From positions 22,733,759 through 22,797,758 of the forward strand of contig CM048744.1 in the NCBI GenBank assembly GCA_026315105.1: 64,000 nt of DNA. The letters run 5' to 3'. This document shows, in pieces, positions 1 through 11,939 of this stretch. The position numbers and the translations under genes were made by a program. Each line of letters starts with the position of its first letter. Within the stretch, counting starts at the first letter, position 1. The stretch is from Locusta migratoria. Taxonomy: Eukaryota > Arthropoda > Insecta > Orthoptera > Acrididae. The notes beneath the pieces were generated by a model. The model had not been told where the DNA came from. It searched no databases and saw only the letters and a list, made by a program, of their open reading frames with translations.

Positions 1-3000
1 TAGCTACTGCTGTGTCTGTTTCTATGCCCTTCAGACAAGAAATTATGTATGTATCTTTCTGATTTCCCGTAGTACATCACGATCTCCTCTCCGTCTACTT
101 AAATTGCTTTTTCGTTTGCAAACTTACATTTTGCTCTCAGACTCCGTCAGTAAATTCTCTTCTAGCCTTGTACAACCCTCTTTATTAGCTAGCTTATGAA
201 ATATTACGTATTTCTAGGGGCTGCATGCCGTATTTCGTAGTTGATTTTCCCCGACTTTGAAAATATTCAATTTTTCTGATTTTGAAGACTGGACTTCGTC
301 CATCCGTGTAAACCCTTCCAATCGCGTCTAATTGTATTTCTTTAGCTTCCTTGTGATCTCCTACGCATTTCTAATGGTTGCATGCCGTAGTTATTTTTCT
401 CTATTCTTCAGAAAATGAATTTTTGTATTTTTACTGGTTTTCGGAACCATGAGGCTCCAAAGTCCGACTTGAAGGGTTTATTGCTAGTCACTTGAGTACT
501 CGCCTCTGCTCACACACCAGTGCATTCCAATTGTGTATTCTTCCTTCGTAATCTATGATTCCGTTGCTTTTTGTTGAAATGAATACGATCTTTAAGCACT
601 TCGCCTTCAGTGGGGTGCGAATATGTAATGTAGCAGACACGGGCCGTGTGTCTCAGTAAATCTGGAGGTTAACGGTTGGATTTGAATGGAAACCAAACCC
701 CTCTACTATCGCGTACCAGACTAAACTACGAAGTTTGTGTGGTACATCCTGGTTCGCTGAATTTCGCCTACGATAGCGGCGCCTGCTTCTGTTTGTATCA
801 GCACGCTGAGTTGGGTGAGTTTCGCTTTGCTTCGAGCGTGTGAGTGGTTGAATGCTTGTTGATTGTAAATCCCTCCCCATACGATGTTCAGTTCAGATTA
901 CTTTAAGTGAGTTTTCAGTGGGATGCACTTTTATTGTTTAACAAAATTGGTTCCCCCACTTACTCATTAATTAATTTATTGTCAGTGAAATTTTATCCTT
1001 ATTATAAATATTAGTTTATGAATACCTTCCCCGTTTATTTAATGTTGTTTTTCACCAGTACTGAGAACAAATTCAGATGCATATTATCATATTTTTAATT
1101 CCGTTGCGCCACAAATGTTCTCACAGCCATCTTCATCATGGAACGGTTTAGTCTGGGGTGGCTTGTATATAAATAACTGTGTGTAATTCTCGTGATCTAC
1201 GATGTGTGTTGGCCACCGTCTCTTTGTCTTCCTGCTGCTAAAGTAAAGTTTGACTCAGTTCTAAATTCTGAGGCCAGGGAACAAGATTCTGTTGTTGGAA
1301 GTAGTCAGTAGTTCACGCGATTCCTTTAGCTGGTTTTTACGGCCAGAATTATATGTCTAAAGTAAGCTTTTAACTGGCTCCTTTCAGCCAGAGTTAATTT
1401 TACAATTAACGGGGGTCTTTCAACTGGAAGCACAATCTGCATGTTCAGTCAGGCATATGTTTTTTTTATTATTATTATTATTCATAAGTGTTCAGGGAAA
1501 CACACCGACGTTACACTATTTTTGGTACAGAATCGCAGATGTTATTTTGAATGATATAAAGAAGAAACGAGAATATACCGAGAAGCTAAAGGTGAGGGAT
1601 CTTGAAAATAGTTCTACATAATTTGCTTGCAATCAGTAGTAGGAAAATTGGATGAGGAAATAATCCTAAGTATTAGTAATAAAACTTGAGTCTCCCGTCA
1701 CATCTGAATAAGGTCTAGTTGCCCGCGACTCTGTTGCTGCTGGACGTGTGGTCGACATGGCTGGCGACTTTTCTGATTTTACGCCGAGCCATGCGTCGTC
1801 GCTGTGGAAAATTGTGTCTCTGGTGGCTGCCGCTCTTACCAGAATCTCTTCTAAACTGTCCTTCCTTCCATTTTCGGTTTCTTTTCTTTCATACTTGCGT
1901 ACACACTAGCGCTGTAATATGTCTTAATCGGCTAAACATTCCTGTACGAAATATGCTCATTTCGGTCCCGTCGTTTCATTTCTTGTATGCATATTAAAAC
2001 CACCCTTTAAAACTGTATTTTGGATACGCATACCTATACAAGTCACTTTTTCTCTTCATTGTACATCTGCATCTTCTTCTTTTCCTTCGCCTTTGACCCA
2101 AAAGAGTATTTTCCGAGTTGTTAATACAGATTTGACGTGGTTAGTTTAAAGGAGTGAAATGTAGACCAGTACAGTCTGCTTTCAGTGTTATACATGTCAA
2201 AGTGACCGAATGTTTCCCTGCAAGATCATGAATCGTGCAAGTGAGGCGGGATGTGGGTACCAACCCGATATTCTCAAAGGCTCGGCATCACACTCGCCTA
2301 AGGCGTTAAGGTAACGCGCGGATTAGAACCCTTACCGGTGCACCATTCCCTCCCCGAAAGATAAGCTTTAAACCGCCGAGGGCGTTGACATATATCTTCA
2401 TCGAAATAATTGAAACGTCTAGAGACAAGCTGTAACTACGGACAAATGAATAGCAAGCCTCATAGCGCATTAGATGCTTTTATTTCCTTCATTGACTGCA
2501 TAGAAAGTTAATATCTTCATCACCAGTGTTCGACCTTACGTGTAGATGGCGAACGGAATTCACGCATGATGAAAATTTTGTTTTAAATTACGGGGAAAAT
2601 GGTTAATGAAGAACATTGTTACCAGAATGTAAATAATGTGCCATTACTTAGAAAATACGACATTGGAGATGAATTTTTGTTTTAGTGATAGGAATGAGTC
2701 CTTAACGATAATAAAGTTATAGCATATGTTTAGCGTATTAAAGTTAAAAATCGACCACTGTACGAAACAACAGCTATGTTTTATCACTAAAAATGAGGTC
2801 CGTTTGAACTACTGGTTACTCCCCGCTACAAAGTCTTGTTCCCTGGCCCAAACTGATAACTGACTCGTTTCAAATTACTTCAGTAACAGGAAGTTAATAC
2901 TACAGTGGACAATATACATAGCAGCTCACACGTTATTACACACAGACAGTAATAAGCAAGTCACCACAATTACAGTTATCTTAGGAAGGTGACAAAGAAA

Positions 3001-3779
3001 ACATTTATGGCGCAACGGAATTTAGACATAAGAAAAATTGTATCTCAGCTTGTTCTCAGCACTTGTGAAGAACAATATAAAATAAAAGAGGGAAGGTGCT
3101 CTAAAACTACAATTTATAGGCAACTTACGGATTATGCTGAACTTAGACTTGTTTATTCAGATAGAAAACAAGCAAAATGGGAAACCAATTTTGTTAATAC
3201 AATAAAAATGCATATCTTACATAGATTAATGCGGACGGTGCCCATCCTAAATTATACATGATTTAACGCTACTGGGGGGGGGGGGGGAAGGATTCACAAA
3301 CAACACTCATTCTCTCACACACACGCAATGCCACAGCGAAACTCACCAAAATCACCGCGTTGAGACGAGGCGGAAGCAGGCGCCGCTATCGTAGGCGAAA
3401 TTCAGCAAGTCAGAGGTAGCACAAAACACAATATACAGAAACACTTTGAAGCTGGCACTGGTCTGTCGGGCCTGTTTTGAGATGGTGCGTGTGTATAGCC
3501 AAGTTAAATTACATCTGAATTGGACTGCGAGCAAACTCGCTAACGGTGACGCACGGCTACGTTACATGAACGCACTCCACTGAAGGTGAAGTGGTTGAAA
3601 GTCTGATACATTATACAAAATCACGGTGGATTCTTAAGTTGCAGTCTGTTAGAAATCGATCTAGCTACTTGTTTAAGTGGCGTGAATTCAGGCGTCTAGC
3701 TGCAAACTACGGAAGTTGGAACTCGAACCCATGTGGTTCCGAAAACCGATAAAATTGTATAAATTCAGTTTCAGAAAAA

Positions 3780-4026
3780 TAAAGAAAATTAACTACAGCA
3801 TGCAACCCATATAAATGCTTAGCATTATATAAGGAAGCGAATGAAATACAGCTACACGCGATAGGGGGCGATTACAGAGACGAATGAGGTCCTGTCTCAG
3901 AAAAACCACAAAAATGAAGTAATTACAAAGTCGGAAAAATAAAAATAAGAATTACGGCATGCAACCCATGGGAATGTTTAGAGTTACAGGAAGAAGCGAA
4001 AGAAATGCAGATACATGCAGGTCCTG

Positions 4027-4099
<73 letters not shown>

Positions 4100-4340
4100 A
4101 AATAATTACAAAGTCGGAAAAATAAAAATAAGAATTACGACATGCAACCCATAGAAATATTTAGAATTACAGGAAGAACCGAAACAAATGTAGCTACACG
4201 CGATAGGGAGCGCTTACAGAGACGGATGAAGTCCAGTCTCAAAATCTCGGAAAAGTGAAGTAATTACAAAGTCGTAAAAATAAAATTAAGAATTACAGCA
4301 TACAACCGATGGAAATGATTGTAATTACATAAGAAAGGTA
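3780..4340. repeat. Tandem sub-repeats, about 160 bp unit, four copies
   Basis: A block beginning with AATTACGGCATGCAACCC-like sequence recurs at about 3790, 3951, 4133 and 4290. Each copy is followed by a GGAAG-GCGAAA-like stretch and then ATTACAAAGTCGG-like sequence. Spacing is about 160 bp once the poly-A inside the third unit is discounted. Related single blocks occur in the opposite orientation near 224 and 378. The units are imperfect and non-coding. Confidence 0.7.
4030..4097. repeat. Poly-A tract inside a tandem repeat
   Basis: An uninterrupted run of 68 A lies within one sub-repeat of the right arm. It could be the tail of a lost retroelement insertion or simple slippage. Its exact length is probably unreliable in the assembly. 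Confidence 0.9.
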
Positions 4341-4674
4341 TTGAAGGAGGTTGTTCAAGACTCAAAGAGTATTACTGACAAAGGCAGAGTGCGTACTACC
4401 AGTCGGAGAAGAAACAGCAACATTAAAATAGGCGGGAGAGAAGATCCCGAAATATTAGTGGAATCAGAAGGATACCCGCAAAGTTAATTGCCTGATGGGT
4501 ATGGAACAAACAAGAGTGGAAGCTGACGGCTTTGTTCTATGAACCAACCACGTCGAACACATATCACGCACGAAATGAAACGATGAGAAGATTTTTACAT
4601 GCACTGTACAAAAATGAACGTATCACCTAGAAACCAGGCCCCCAAAGCTAGAAAGTGTTTACACAGAGTTCATC

Positions 4675-4875
4675 AAAAAATGTTCAAATGTTTGTAAAGC
4701 TTATGGGTGTTAACTACGGGGTCATCAGTCCCTAAACTTACAAACTACTTATGAAGTAGCTAATCCTAAGGACAGCACGAATATCCATGCCCGAGGGGGG
4801 ATTCGAACCCCCGACCGTACTGGCCGTGGAGACCGTGACTGAAGCGCCTCAGTCCCCTCGGCCACCGCGGCCGGC
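4675..4875 (-). mobile_element. tRNA-headed SINE, head type A
   Basis: Read on the minus strand it starts GCCGGCCGCGGTGGCCGAGG, which resembles a Leu/Ser tRNA A box. It then has the B box GGGGGTTCGAATCCCCC, GGGCATGGATATT, the body block GGGACTGATGACCCC, and the tail ACATTTGAACATTTTTT. Full-length copies here are about 195-205 bp. It would be mobilised by a LINE. No convincing target-site duplication is visible, so it may be old. Confidence 0.85.
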
Positions 4876-5794
4876 CGCTGAGGTAAAGCTCACCGACTTG
4901 TTCACAACCAAAGGGTGTGGAAACCTCTGTGGTAGCATGAGCAGCTATCGACTCTGAGCCAGAGAGAACGATGCGAAGCGAGCTATCACTCCCCATATTC
5001 AGACAGCCATAGATTCTCGCACATGCACTTCAAATTAAAACAACTTCACATTCTCACAGGGACAGTGGTATAGCGGAGAAGGCGTACTCATGCTACATTA
5101 ATTAATATAAAAATAAATTATTAACATAAAAAAATAAGGAAAACATAGCAATATTAAGTAATATTTTAACACATGAAATAAAAATTCTATTGATCAAGCC
5201 TTGAAAAGAGTTGGGTTTAGGTTTTAACATAATGATAATCTAGCGACACCAAATAAATTATAACTTTACAGAAATACACTAAAAATATATGGAAGACGAC
5301 AGACGGTCGTATTTCATAGTGCAAGCAGAAGGTTTTTGAAGAACAAGGTAGTATGGAGATAGTTATAATAGTATTCAGTAATAATTTGAAAGATTCATTC
5401 CACATGCGTCTGAATCTACTGCTGTTCCTTGCCGTAGGTTTAGAGGGGGGGGGGGGCATTGTCACCTATTGAAAACCGAAAACTAGTCCTATGGTTGTCG
5501 GTTATAAAGAGTTGGACGGATATGGACACGGTTTCAAGGAAGTAACCACGTTTTCTTTTATTACGTTTTATACTTTTATGGTTTTATGTTTTAAGATTCT
5601 TGTACAGATTATCTGATGATGAGGGCTTGACCCTTGAAACGCGTCATATTTTAGTGTTTTTCACGATTTCTAGGGTTGAACCTACTTGACATAATAATTA
5701 AACTGAAATGGGCTTTAAAAATAATTTTTAGTAAAAGTTGTTCATTTCGAAAAGGGACATCATCCGTAATATCCCTGTATCACACCCTTAGGCG
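4876..5794. other. Spacer, no gene seen
   Basis: AT-rich sequence with a short G run near 5445-5456. The longest open frames are short and show no family resemblance. No repeat boundary was identified. Confidence 0.5.
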
Positions 5795-6500
5795 AAAGCG
5801 GGGCGTTTGGGGGAGGGGGTTACTTTGAAATCTTAATTAGGAATCCCTATTTTTATTGCATATTTGGATTCTCTGCGAAACACAATGTTACTTTTATATG
5901 AAACATATTCTACGTTTCATGATAAATGGGGCTGTAATAGATAGAAATGTAAATGAGTTAAAAACTTGTTGAAAAAGTTAATTCTGCAACGAACACCAGA
6001 TTAACAAAACCAAAATACAATTTTATGCTATTTTTGATAATTGTTCCACACTGCAATGACGCACAGACTGAGATCATGCCCTCACGGTCAGACTAGTCAT
6101 TTTACTTCAGTGATTCGGATGTTAACAATTGCAGGGAGAGCAGATGCCATTTTCTCATACTTTGAGGCTTACAGAAACGTTGAAGGACCTCGGCATAGGT
6201 ACTCTGATCCGTTCTCTAAGAGGAACGTTCCCTCTTCAGCGCCTCTTTGCAGTATTTGCAGTAAAACTTATTTGTTCTAGATATTGCCGTTTTTTTATTT
6301 TTTATTTTTTTTTATTTTTTTTTTTTTTTTTTTTAAATTTCCATTAATTTTTTACTCTTGCCAATTACAGGGCTACCATGGAAATAATATTTTATGCAAA
6401 AATGACTTACTTTTTCACGGAGAATCCAAGTCTGCAATAAAAATAGGAGTTCCTATTTTAGGTTTCAAAGTAACCCCCCCCCCCTTACCGCCCACGGAGG
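5795..6500. repeat. Inverted-repeat element (MITE-like), about 0.7 kb
   Basis: A left block at about 5795-5880 (a G-rich stretch, then GGTTACTTTGAAATCTTA, CCTATTTTTATTGCA and TTGGATTCTC) is matched by its complement at about 6418-6500 (GAGAATCCAAG, TGCAATAAAAATAGG, GGTTTCAAAGTAACC, C run). Weaker similarity continues inward to about 5960 and 6330. The centre includes a T-rich stretch at 6290-6335. This is typical of a non-autonomous DNA transposon. Neither its termini nor a TSD could be fixed, so the superfamily is open. Confidence 0.55.
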
Positions 6501-6732
6501 TGGTTCAGAACCGCTACAAGTACACTGTAGGCAAAATTCTCATTACCTGTTTTGTAGGTTATCCTACGATGACAGCCAGTCTCATTACAGTATGTAATTG
6601 TTTCATGTGATGACCCGGCTATTTTATTAGTCATGGGAATTACAAATTTTGCTTCGGTTGGCAAACTTTATTTCATCGGTAAAAACTTCACATCGACAAA
6701 CAATATCGTGTCTGCTCAAAACTGCTCACTAC

Positions 6733-6917
6733 TTGTTTGTTTGTAAAGCTTATATGACTTAACTTAAAAATTATAAACTTATAAACTATTTATAAACTAA
6801 GTTAAATTAAAGACAGCAAAAATATCCTTGCCCGAAGGGGGATTCGAACACCCGGCGGGGAACGGCCTCGCGTATCGCAGCATAGCTCCTCAATGCCCTC
6901 GGCCACTCCGCCGCGCC
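6733..6917 (-). mobile_element. tRNA-headed SINE, head type B
   Basis: The minus-strand start is a GCGGCGGAGTGGCCGAGGGC head followed by an ATTGAGGAGCTATGCTGCGA segment and a TTCGAATCCCCC B box. The downstream body is a diverged form of the type A SINE body. The 9 bp duplication GCTCACTAC flanks it exactly (6724-6732 and 6918-6926), which proves a discrete insertion. The head differs from that of the 4675 copy, so this is a second subfamily. Confidence 0.85.
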
Positions 6918-6926
6918 GCTCACTAC

Positions 6927-7416
6927 ATACTACATACTTACATTTAGACACACTTCGCAACACAACTTAAAAAAATGTTATTTCATTAGTATTCCGGAAA
7001 TTGATTTGGTTAAGTGTTATATTGCTCCCTATATTTACGGAAAATTTCGAATGAAACTAAAGTATATATAGTGTAGATACAGAAATGTCTGAACATTAGT
7101 GAATAATCTACATAGAAAAAAAATGGTATTTGGTCTTTCATTAATCTCTTCAAATGTGTTTCTTATGGCTGGATTCATTACAAAGTGAACAAATTTAATT
7201 GCAAGCTTTTTTTATGCGTTTGTATTTTTCCCAGTATTCCGACAAACAGTTTTAATTGGCACACTTTACATACGAGTAATCGTGAAGGAAACGTTATAAA
7301 GGTTATTTTCTGCATATGATTTCCGTATTATACTTGCGATCTGCGATGGAGTTCTTATATAAAAACTGGGACCATAGAATGAAATTTTTTCTCTGCAGTG
7401 GAGTGTGCGCTGATAC
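6927..7416. other. Spacer, no gene seen
   Basis: AT-rich, with no open frame or repeat signature that I can name. Confidence 0.45.
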
Positions 7417-7490
7417 GAAACTTCCTAGCAGATTAAAACTGTGTGCCGGAAACGGAATTCGAACCTGGAACCTTTCGTGGACAAACTGAG
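7417..7490 (+). mobile_element. Fragment of another tRNA-derived repeat
   Basis: GAAACTTCCTAGCAGATTAA followed by ACTGTGTGCCGGA and ATTCGAACCTGGAACCTTT matches, from memory, a widespread insect repeat that reads as the complement of a tRNA-like B box and acceptor stem. Only the first 70 bp or so are recognisable, and the rest has decayed or is missing. Confidence 0.5.
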
Positions 7491-7884
7491 ATCATCCCTG
7501 ACTACCCAGATAATCTAAGTCTTGCATTTCTGGTTCATACAACCCAACCTCGACTGGACCAGATTGCAATCCCCTTCTATGGAGACACGATTAATCTTTA
7601 CTAGCGGTGGGGACGAGCTTTGTGCGTTTCAGTGAAGGAGTTGGGGTGGAGTGTCTGCGCCAGGGGCTTCACTCTTGAAAGTATGTGGGTGGCAACCGTG
7701 TGAGCACTCAGCGAAGTCTGACATCACTTCCACTTACTGGTGTCAGGCTTCTCCTATATTCCTTCCTGTCAGCCACTCTCGCTTACGTTGCTTTTTTCGA
7801 CCCCGACGGTATTAGTTTGCGAGACCGGAGGGATTTAGAAAATATCGTTCATGCGAAACACAACTAGCTCTTTATTCACACGAA

Positions 7885-8700
7885 GTGATGGGTGCTATCG
7901 ACAAGGGTTCGCAAATCGGTTCCGTATTTCTTGATTTCCAGAACGCTTTTGACACCGTATCTCACAAACGGCTTTTAATCAAATTGCATGGTTATGGCAT
8001 ATCGCCCCAAATTTGCAATTGGATAGGGGATTTCTTGTCAGATAGGACACAGTTGGTAGTAATAGATGGTAAGACATCGACTAAAACAGAGGTGATGTCG
8101 GGCGTTCCACAGGGTAATGTTATTAGTCCTCTGCTGTTCCTTATTTACATAAACGATTTAGGGGAAAGGAAAAGAGCAGCTCTCTTAGGTTGTTTCCAGG
8201 TGACGCTGTCATTTACCGTCTAGTAAAATCATCTGAAGATCAAAACAAACTGCAGAACGATCTGAATAAGGTATCAGTATGGTGTAAAAATTGGCAATTG
8301 ACTCTAAATAATGAGAAGTGTGAAGTCGTCCACATGAGTACGAAAAGAAATCCGTTAAACTTTGTTTACAAGATAAATCAATCAAAAGTGAAGGCCGTAA
8401 ATTCCACAAAGTACCTAGGAATTACTATTACTTCAGACTTAAATTGGAAAGAACACGTAGATAATATCATAGGAAAGACGAACCAGAGACTGCGTTTTAT
8501 TTGCAGAACCCTTAATCATAGAAATGATCATCAGAATAAAATACGAGAAATCAGAGCTCGAACAGAGAGATTCAGGTGTTCTTTCTTCCCGCGCGCTATT
8601 CGAGAATGGAATGGGACATAAATAGTATAAAGGTGGTTCGATGAACCCTCTGCTAATCACTTAAATGTGATTTGCAGAGTATCCCATGTAGATGTAGATG
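7885..8700 (+). pseudogene. Non-LTR retrotransposon (LINE) reverse transcriptase fragment with 3' end
   Basis: The frame starting near 7885 encodes the middle of a LINE reverse transcriptase: FLDFQNAFDTVSH (first catalytic Asp region), then SGVPQGNVISPLLFLIYIND. A frameshift near 8190 leads to a second frame with VWCKNWQLTLNNEKCEV and STKYLGITI, the palm/thumb boundary of these enzymes. The FADD catalytic box falls at the frameshift and is damaged. A short C-terminal SFFPRAIREWNGT segment is followed by a 3' end with GCAGAGTAT and three to four TGTAGA units at about 8682-8702, the usual short-repeat tail of this LINE family. It is strongly 5' truncated and cannot be active. Confidence 0.85.
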
Positions 8701-8702
8701 TA

Positions 8703-9209
8703 GTCTTTCGTTTTCATTCTCCATTGCCTTGTAAGACGTGGCTGTCCTGGTAGTGGGCTGTCCGGAGTGCCGGTGTCTCTGCAACGTAGAAAATCATTCC
8801 CTAAGTCATCAGTCTGACAGCAGCGGGAAGGGTGTAAGCGGTATGGGCGGATATAAAGGCAGTCGTCCAGCACACGTTAATAGGGCTGCATTTCAGGCCG
8901 GAATCAAATGTGTTTTAAATCTCGGTGCACGGAAAGAAAGGGGCATATATACAAAATAGAGGAAAATTAACCGGGAAAGCATAAATATAACTACTGGAAC
9001 GGGAGCAAAAAAGAAACTGAATGGAAGGAAAGAATATTATCCTTGAAAAGCTGAAAGAAAGCGCTCGATGTGTTTTAGCAATATTAATTGATCGAAAGTG
9101 GAAGAAGAAGAAGTTATCGCCATGTACGTTAGTACGCTTTAACGTGGGACGAGGACACCTAGCAGTGATACCGATATGAGCTGCTGATGATGGGGAAAAG
9201 AGGTGAAAC
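8703..9209. other. Spacer, no gene seen
   Basis: Mixed-composition sequence between the LINE end and the next SINE. No recognisable gene or repeat. Confidence 0.4.
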
Positions 9210-9218
9210 GAAACAGTT

Positions 9219-9415
9219 GTGCCGGCCGCGGTGGCCGAGGGGACTGAGGCCCTCCAGTCACGGTCTGCACGGCCACTACGGTCGGGGGTTCGAATCCCCC
9301 CTCGGGCATGGATATTTGTGCCGTCCTTAGTATAAGGTAGTTGATAAGTAGTTTGTAAGTTTAGGGACTGATGACCCCGTAGTTAAGTCCCATAAGCTTA
9401 ACAAACATTTGATCT
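9219..9415 (+). mobile_element. tRNA-headed SINE, head type A
   Basis: It has the canonical order GCCGGCCGCGGTGGCCGAGG, TCACGGTCTGCACGGCC, GGGGGTTCGAATCCCCCCT, GGGCATGGATATTTGTGCCG, GGGACTGATGACCCCGTAG, then AACAAACATTTGA. The duplication GAAACAGTT lies at 9210-9218 and again at 9416-9424, directly beside the ends. This is the cleanest type A copy to use as a reference for the family. Confidence 0.92.
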
Positions 9416-9477
9416 GAAACAGTTTTATGTGGTATTGCACTGTGTAGTAGATAAATGTATCGAGAATTAGCCGCTAA

Positions 9478-9720
9478 TTGTCAGTGGAGACCTAAATGCT
9501 CGAGAAGGTGAAATACTTATTACTAATATTTGAAGAACGTTTGATGAAGCAGCAACAAATTAAAATGGTCAAGAGTTTGGACAACTGCAACAGGCAACCA
9601 TCTGAAGTTGAAAGAATTATTACTGTCGGAAGAAAGACATTAATCAGTTCGCTTGGAGTAGATCATTTATCTATTATATAGCAACCCAATATAGCAACGT
9701 AATGCTACTTTGCAAGAAGG
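9478..9720 (+). pseudogene. LINE endonuclease fragment, heavily mutated
   Basis: One frame reads VSGDLNAREGEILI, the catalytic GDxNAR motif of the AP-type endonuclease of non-LTR retrotransposons. After several stop codons the same frame continues with NGQEFGQLQQATI, CRKKDINQFAWSRSFIYYIA, which fits the usual 'HKDIHKxTW...SIIDYI' segment of the family. The order and spacing support the assignment. At least five in-frame stops show it is long dead. It may be the 5' part of a LINE related to other fragments in the window. Confidence 0.6.
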
Positions 9721-9966
9721 CAGTTTTATATAGTCTGACGACTATCATATAATGATCACGAAATGGAGTGAAAATAACAAAAAGAGAAACGAGGTAATGA
9801 AGAAGTGTACTTCATACAATAAGAAACTGAAAGGACTATATGGTAATAGGTTGAGAAAGTATCTATGGGAAACACATTTTTTTATAATAATAAAAAATAG
9901 TGGCGACCCTCGAATAACTTGTTTGTTTTGTGATGATGGTTAATTTAAATACAATTTATTCATTTG

Positions 9967-10170
9967 CAAAAAAAATGTTCAAATGTTTGTATAGTCCATG
10001 GGACTTAACTACGGGGTTATCAGTCCCTAAACTTACAAATTACTTATGAACTACTTACGAACTAGGACTGCACAAATATCCATGCCCGAGGGGGATTTGA
10101 ACCCCCGACCGTAGTGGCCGTGCAGACCGTGACTGGAGTGCCTTAGTCCCCTCGGCCACCGAGGCCGGTA
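9967..10170 (-). mobile_element. tRNA-headed SINE, head type A
   Basis: A complete copy on the minus strand, with the B box seen as GATTTGAACCCCCGACC on the plus strand and a tail of seven to eight T on its own strand. The 10 bp duplication TATTCATTTG flanks it (9957-9966 and 10171-10180). One mutation is visible in the B box relative to other copies. Confidence 0.92.
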
Positions 10171-10320
10171 TATTCATTTGGAGATTAATGATCTATTTGC
10201 ACAGCTGGCATAAAAATTAATAGAAATCAAATGACTGACAACACTCAGTTGACGTAATGAATGAAAATAAAAGAACAACATCATTTCACACACACTGACC
10301 AAGATGATCATTTAGGGTAA

Positions 10321-10860
10321 GAAAATATAATACAGGAAATTTAGAAAACTAAAAGTAAATAAAAAAAGAAAAAATGATCATAGAATATGGAAAGAAATAA
10401 TGAAAGAATGACTTCAAAGAATATGAAAAACATTGGAGACGGTAATAAAAATAAAAGAGAATAATTTCTGGGGCATCCAAAAAGAAAATAACAAATGCCA
10501 AAAGAATAACCGAAAAGGCTCAGAAGTAACTATAGAATAAGTTAATAAGTAATGTTGAGCAGGAAGTACAGGTAAGATGTAAATAAAGAATAAGAGAATA
10601 TAATACAGGTAATTTATAAAACTGAAAGTAAATAAAAAAAGGAAAAAATGATCATAGAGTAGGGAAAGTAATAATAAAAAAAGACTTCAAGGAATATGAA
10701 AAAGATTGGAGAATTTAATAAAAATAAAAGAGACTATTCTCTGGGTCATCCAAAAAGAAAAGAACAAATGCCAAGATAATAACCGGAAAGGCTCAGGAGT
10801 AACTATGGAATAATTTGATAAGTGAGTTTGAGCAGGAAGTACAGCTAATAGTATAATACA
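10321..10860. repeat. Two diverged tandem copies, about 273 bp unit
   Basis: The block GAAAATATAATACAGG... at 10321 recurs as GAGAATATAATACAGG... at 10594. Matching segments follow throughout, including AAAAAATGATCATAGA, GACTTCAA, GGCATCCAAAAAGAAAA against GGTCATCCAAAAAGAAAA, and GAGCAGGAAGTACAG. Several substitutions per hundred bases and small indels separate the copies, so the duplication is not recent. A-rich and without an open frame. Confidence 0.75.
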
Positions 10861-11458
10861 TGAATCAATTAGAAAAGGGTAGTGCAGGACTGAACCTAAT
10901 AAATGAACTACCGTGAGTGAAGCCCTAGAAACAATTATGATATCGTGAAGAAATTAATTAGCTGCTAAGTTCCACTGCGGTGTCGGAGGTGGTGACAGTG
11001 CAGGCCACGACGTCGTAGTCGATCGCCCCTCTCAGTCAGCCGACAGCCGGCAGTAGCGGTTTCTGGAGTCCCGTCACACGCGTCGCAAGCTGTGAAGATT
11101 GTCAGGTATTTGGGGCTTCTGGTGGTCCAATCCTGAGCTTCCAAAACTTGGAGTCGACATGTGGTTTTAATGGCGTCGTAGGACTACAAAATTTAAATTC
11201 CAAAAACGTTATTAAAACGATATTTAATATTAAAAAATGCCCGCTCGTCGAGTTTGTGTGTCAGTTTCTCTATTCCCGATAGACTCTAATACTACTGATC
11301 GTCTTTTCATCCAGTTTTCACCAACGGACTGTTTGATTCATGAGGAAGGTTTAGATGTATAAGTCATTAAGTTGTTTGGCACTGTTTGAGTGTGGCGAAA
11401 AAAATCCGCGAAATAGAGCAATGAATACTCTTAGGAAAAATTTTACACTCTAGGTTTC
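10861..11458. other. Spacer, no gene seen
   Basis: Contains a short GC-rich stretch at about 10975-11090 in otherwise AT-rich DNA. No coding or repeat signature was recognised. Confidence 0.4.
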
Positions 11459-11465
11459 AGAACTT

Positions 11466-11612
11466 TAAAAATTTTCAAATGACTGTAGACGTAATGAGAA
11501 CAAACTGCTAAGGTCATAGGATCCCAGACTTACAGACTACTTACACTATACAGACACAAGCACCACCCCTGCCCTCCACACACTCACCGACCAACCTACA
11601 CAACACCCACAC

Positions 11613-11664
<52 letters not shown>

Positions 11665-11751
11665 CTAAAGAAGGACTTGAACATCCGACGGGAGCGGATG
11701 CACCCAACCTCAAATGGCGCCCCAGACCACACGGCATTTTACGCGCGGCTG
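11466..11751 (-). mobile_element. Old SINE copy with an internal (AT)n expansion
   Basis: The plus strand opens with a TTTTCAAATGAC tail, then a degenerate CTGCTAAGGTCATAGGATCCCAGA body block. It ends with GACTTGAACATCCGACGGGA, the complement of a tRNA B box, and a damaged head. The 7 bp duplication AGAACTT at 11459-11465 and 11752-11758 marks the ends. A 46 bp AT dinucleotide run (11615-11660) has grown inside the copy. It is more diverged than the other SINEs in the window. Confidence 0.6.
11615..11660. repeat. (AT)n microsatellite
   Basis: A perfect 23-unit AT dinucleotide run inside the old SINE copy. Confidence 0.95.
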
Positions 11752-11939
11752 AGAACTTCATCGTACGTATGAAAATACATTTATTGTTTCATAATACGAC
11801 GTTTGCGAGATTCTAATGGATTGTTGTACACATACTTTCGTTGAAATTTATTGGAGGTCTCTCCTTTTTTATTGTTGCTGGTTTTTTTCTTTACTGCATG
11901 TAATTATTTCTGGTCATGCCTCAACGAGGACAAAAAGTA

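Larger units (their letters stand above)
1..4340. mobile_element. Large inverted-repeat element, left end outside the window
   Basis: Two long arms face each other: about 1-1295 and about 2825-4340. Matched landmarks are GCCAGGGAACAAGA at 1268 against its complement at 2833, GAATTTCGCCTACGATAGCG at about 759 against its complement near 3383-3402, a GGTTTTCGGAACCA block at 440 against 3735, and GCATGCCGTA blocks at 224 and 378 against GCATGCAACC blocks at 3797-4290. The arms are clearly diverged, with shared blocks between unshared stretches. The central 1.5 kb (1296-2824) holds no coding sequence that I recognise. Long diverged arms with tandem sub-repeats are known from Mutator-like and foldback DNA transposons, so that is the best guess. 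Two independent copies of one repeat in opposite orientation would look the same. No TSD can be read because the left end is cut off by the window. Confidence 0.5.

Noticed and set aside
4766..4875. tRNA gene at SINE heads (also at 9219, 9967, 12580, 15065, 30060-30160)
   Set aside because: A and B boxes are present, but the sequences continue into a shared SINE body, carry TSDs, and do not fold into an intact tRNA with a clear anticodon arm and acceptor pairing.
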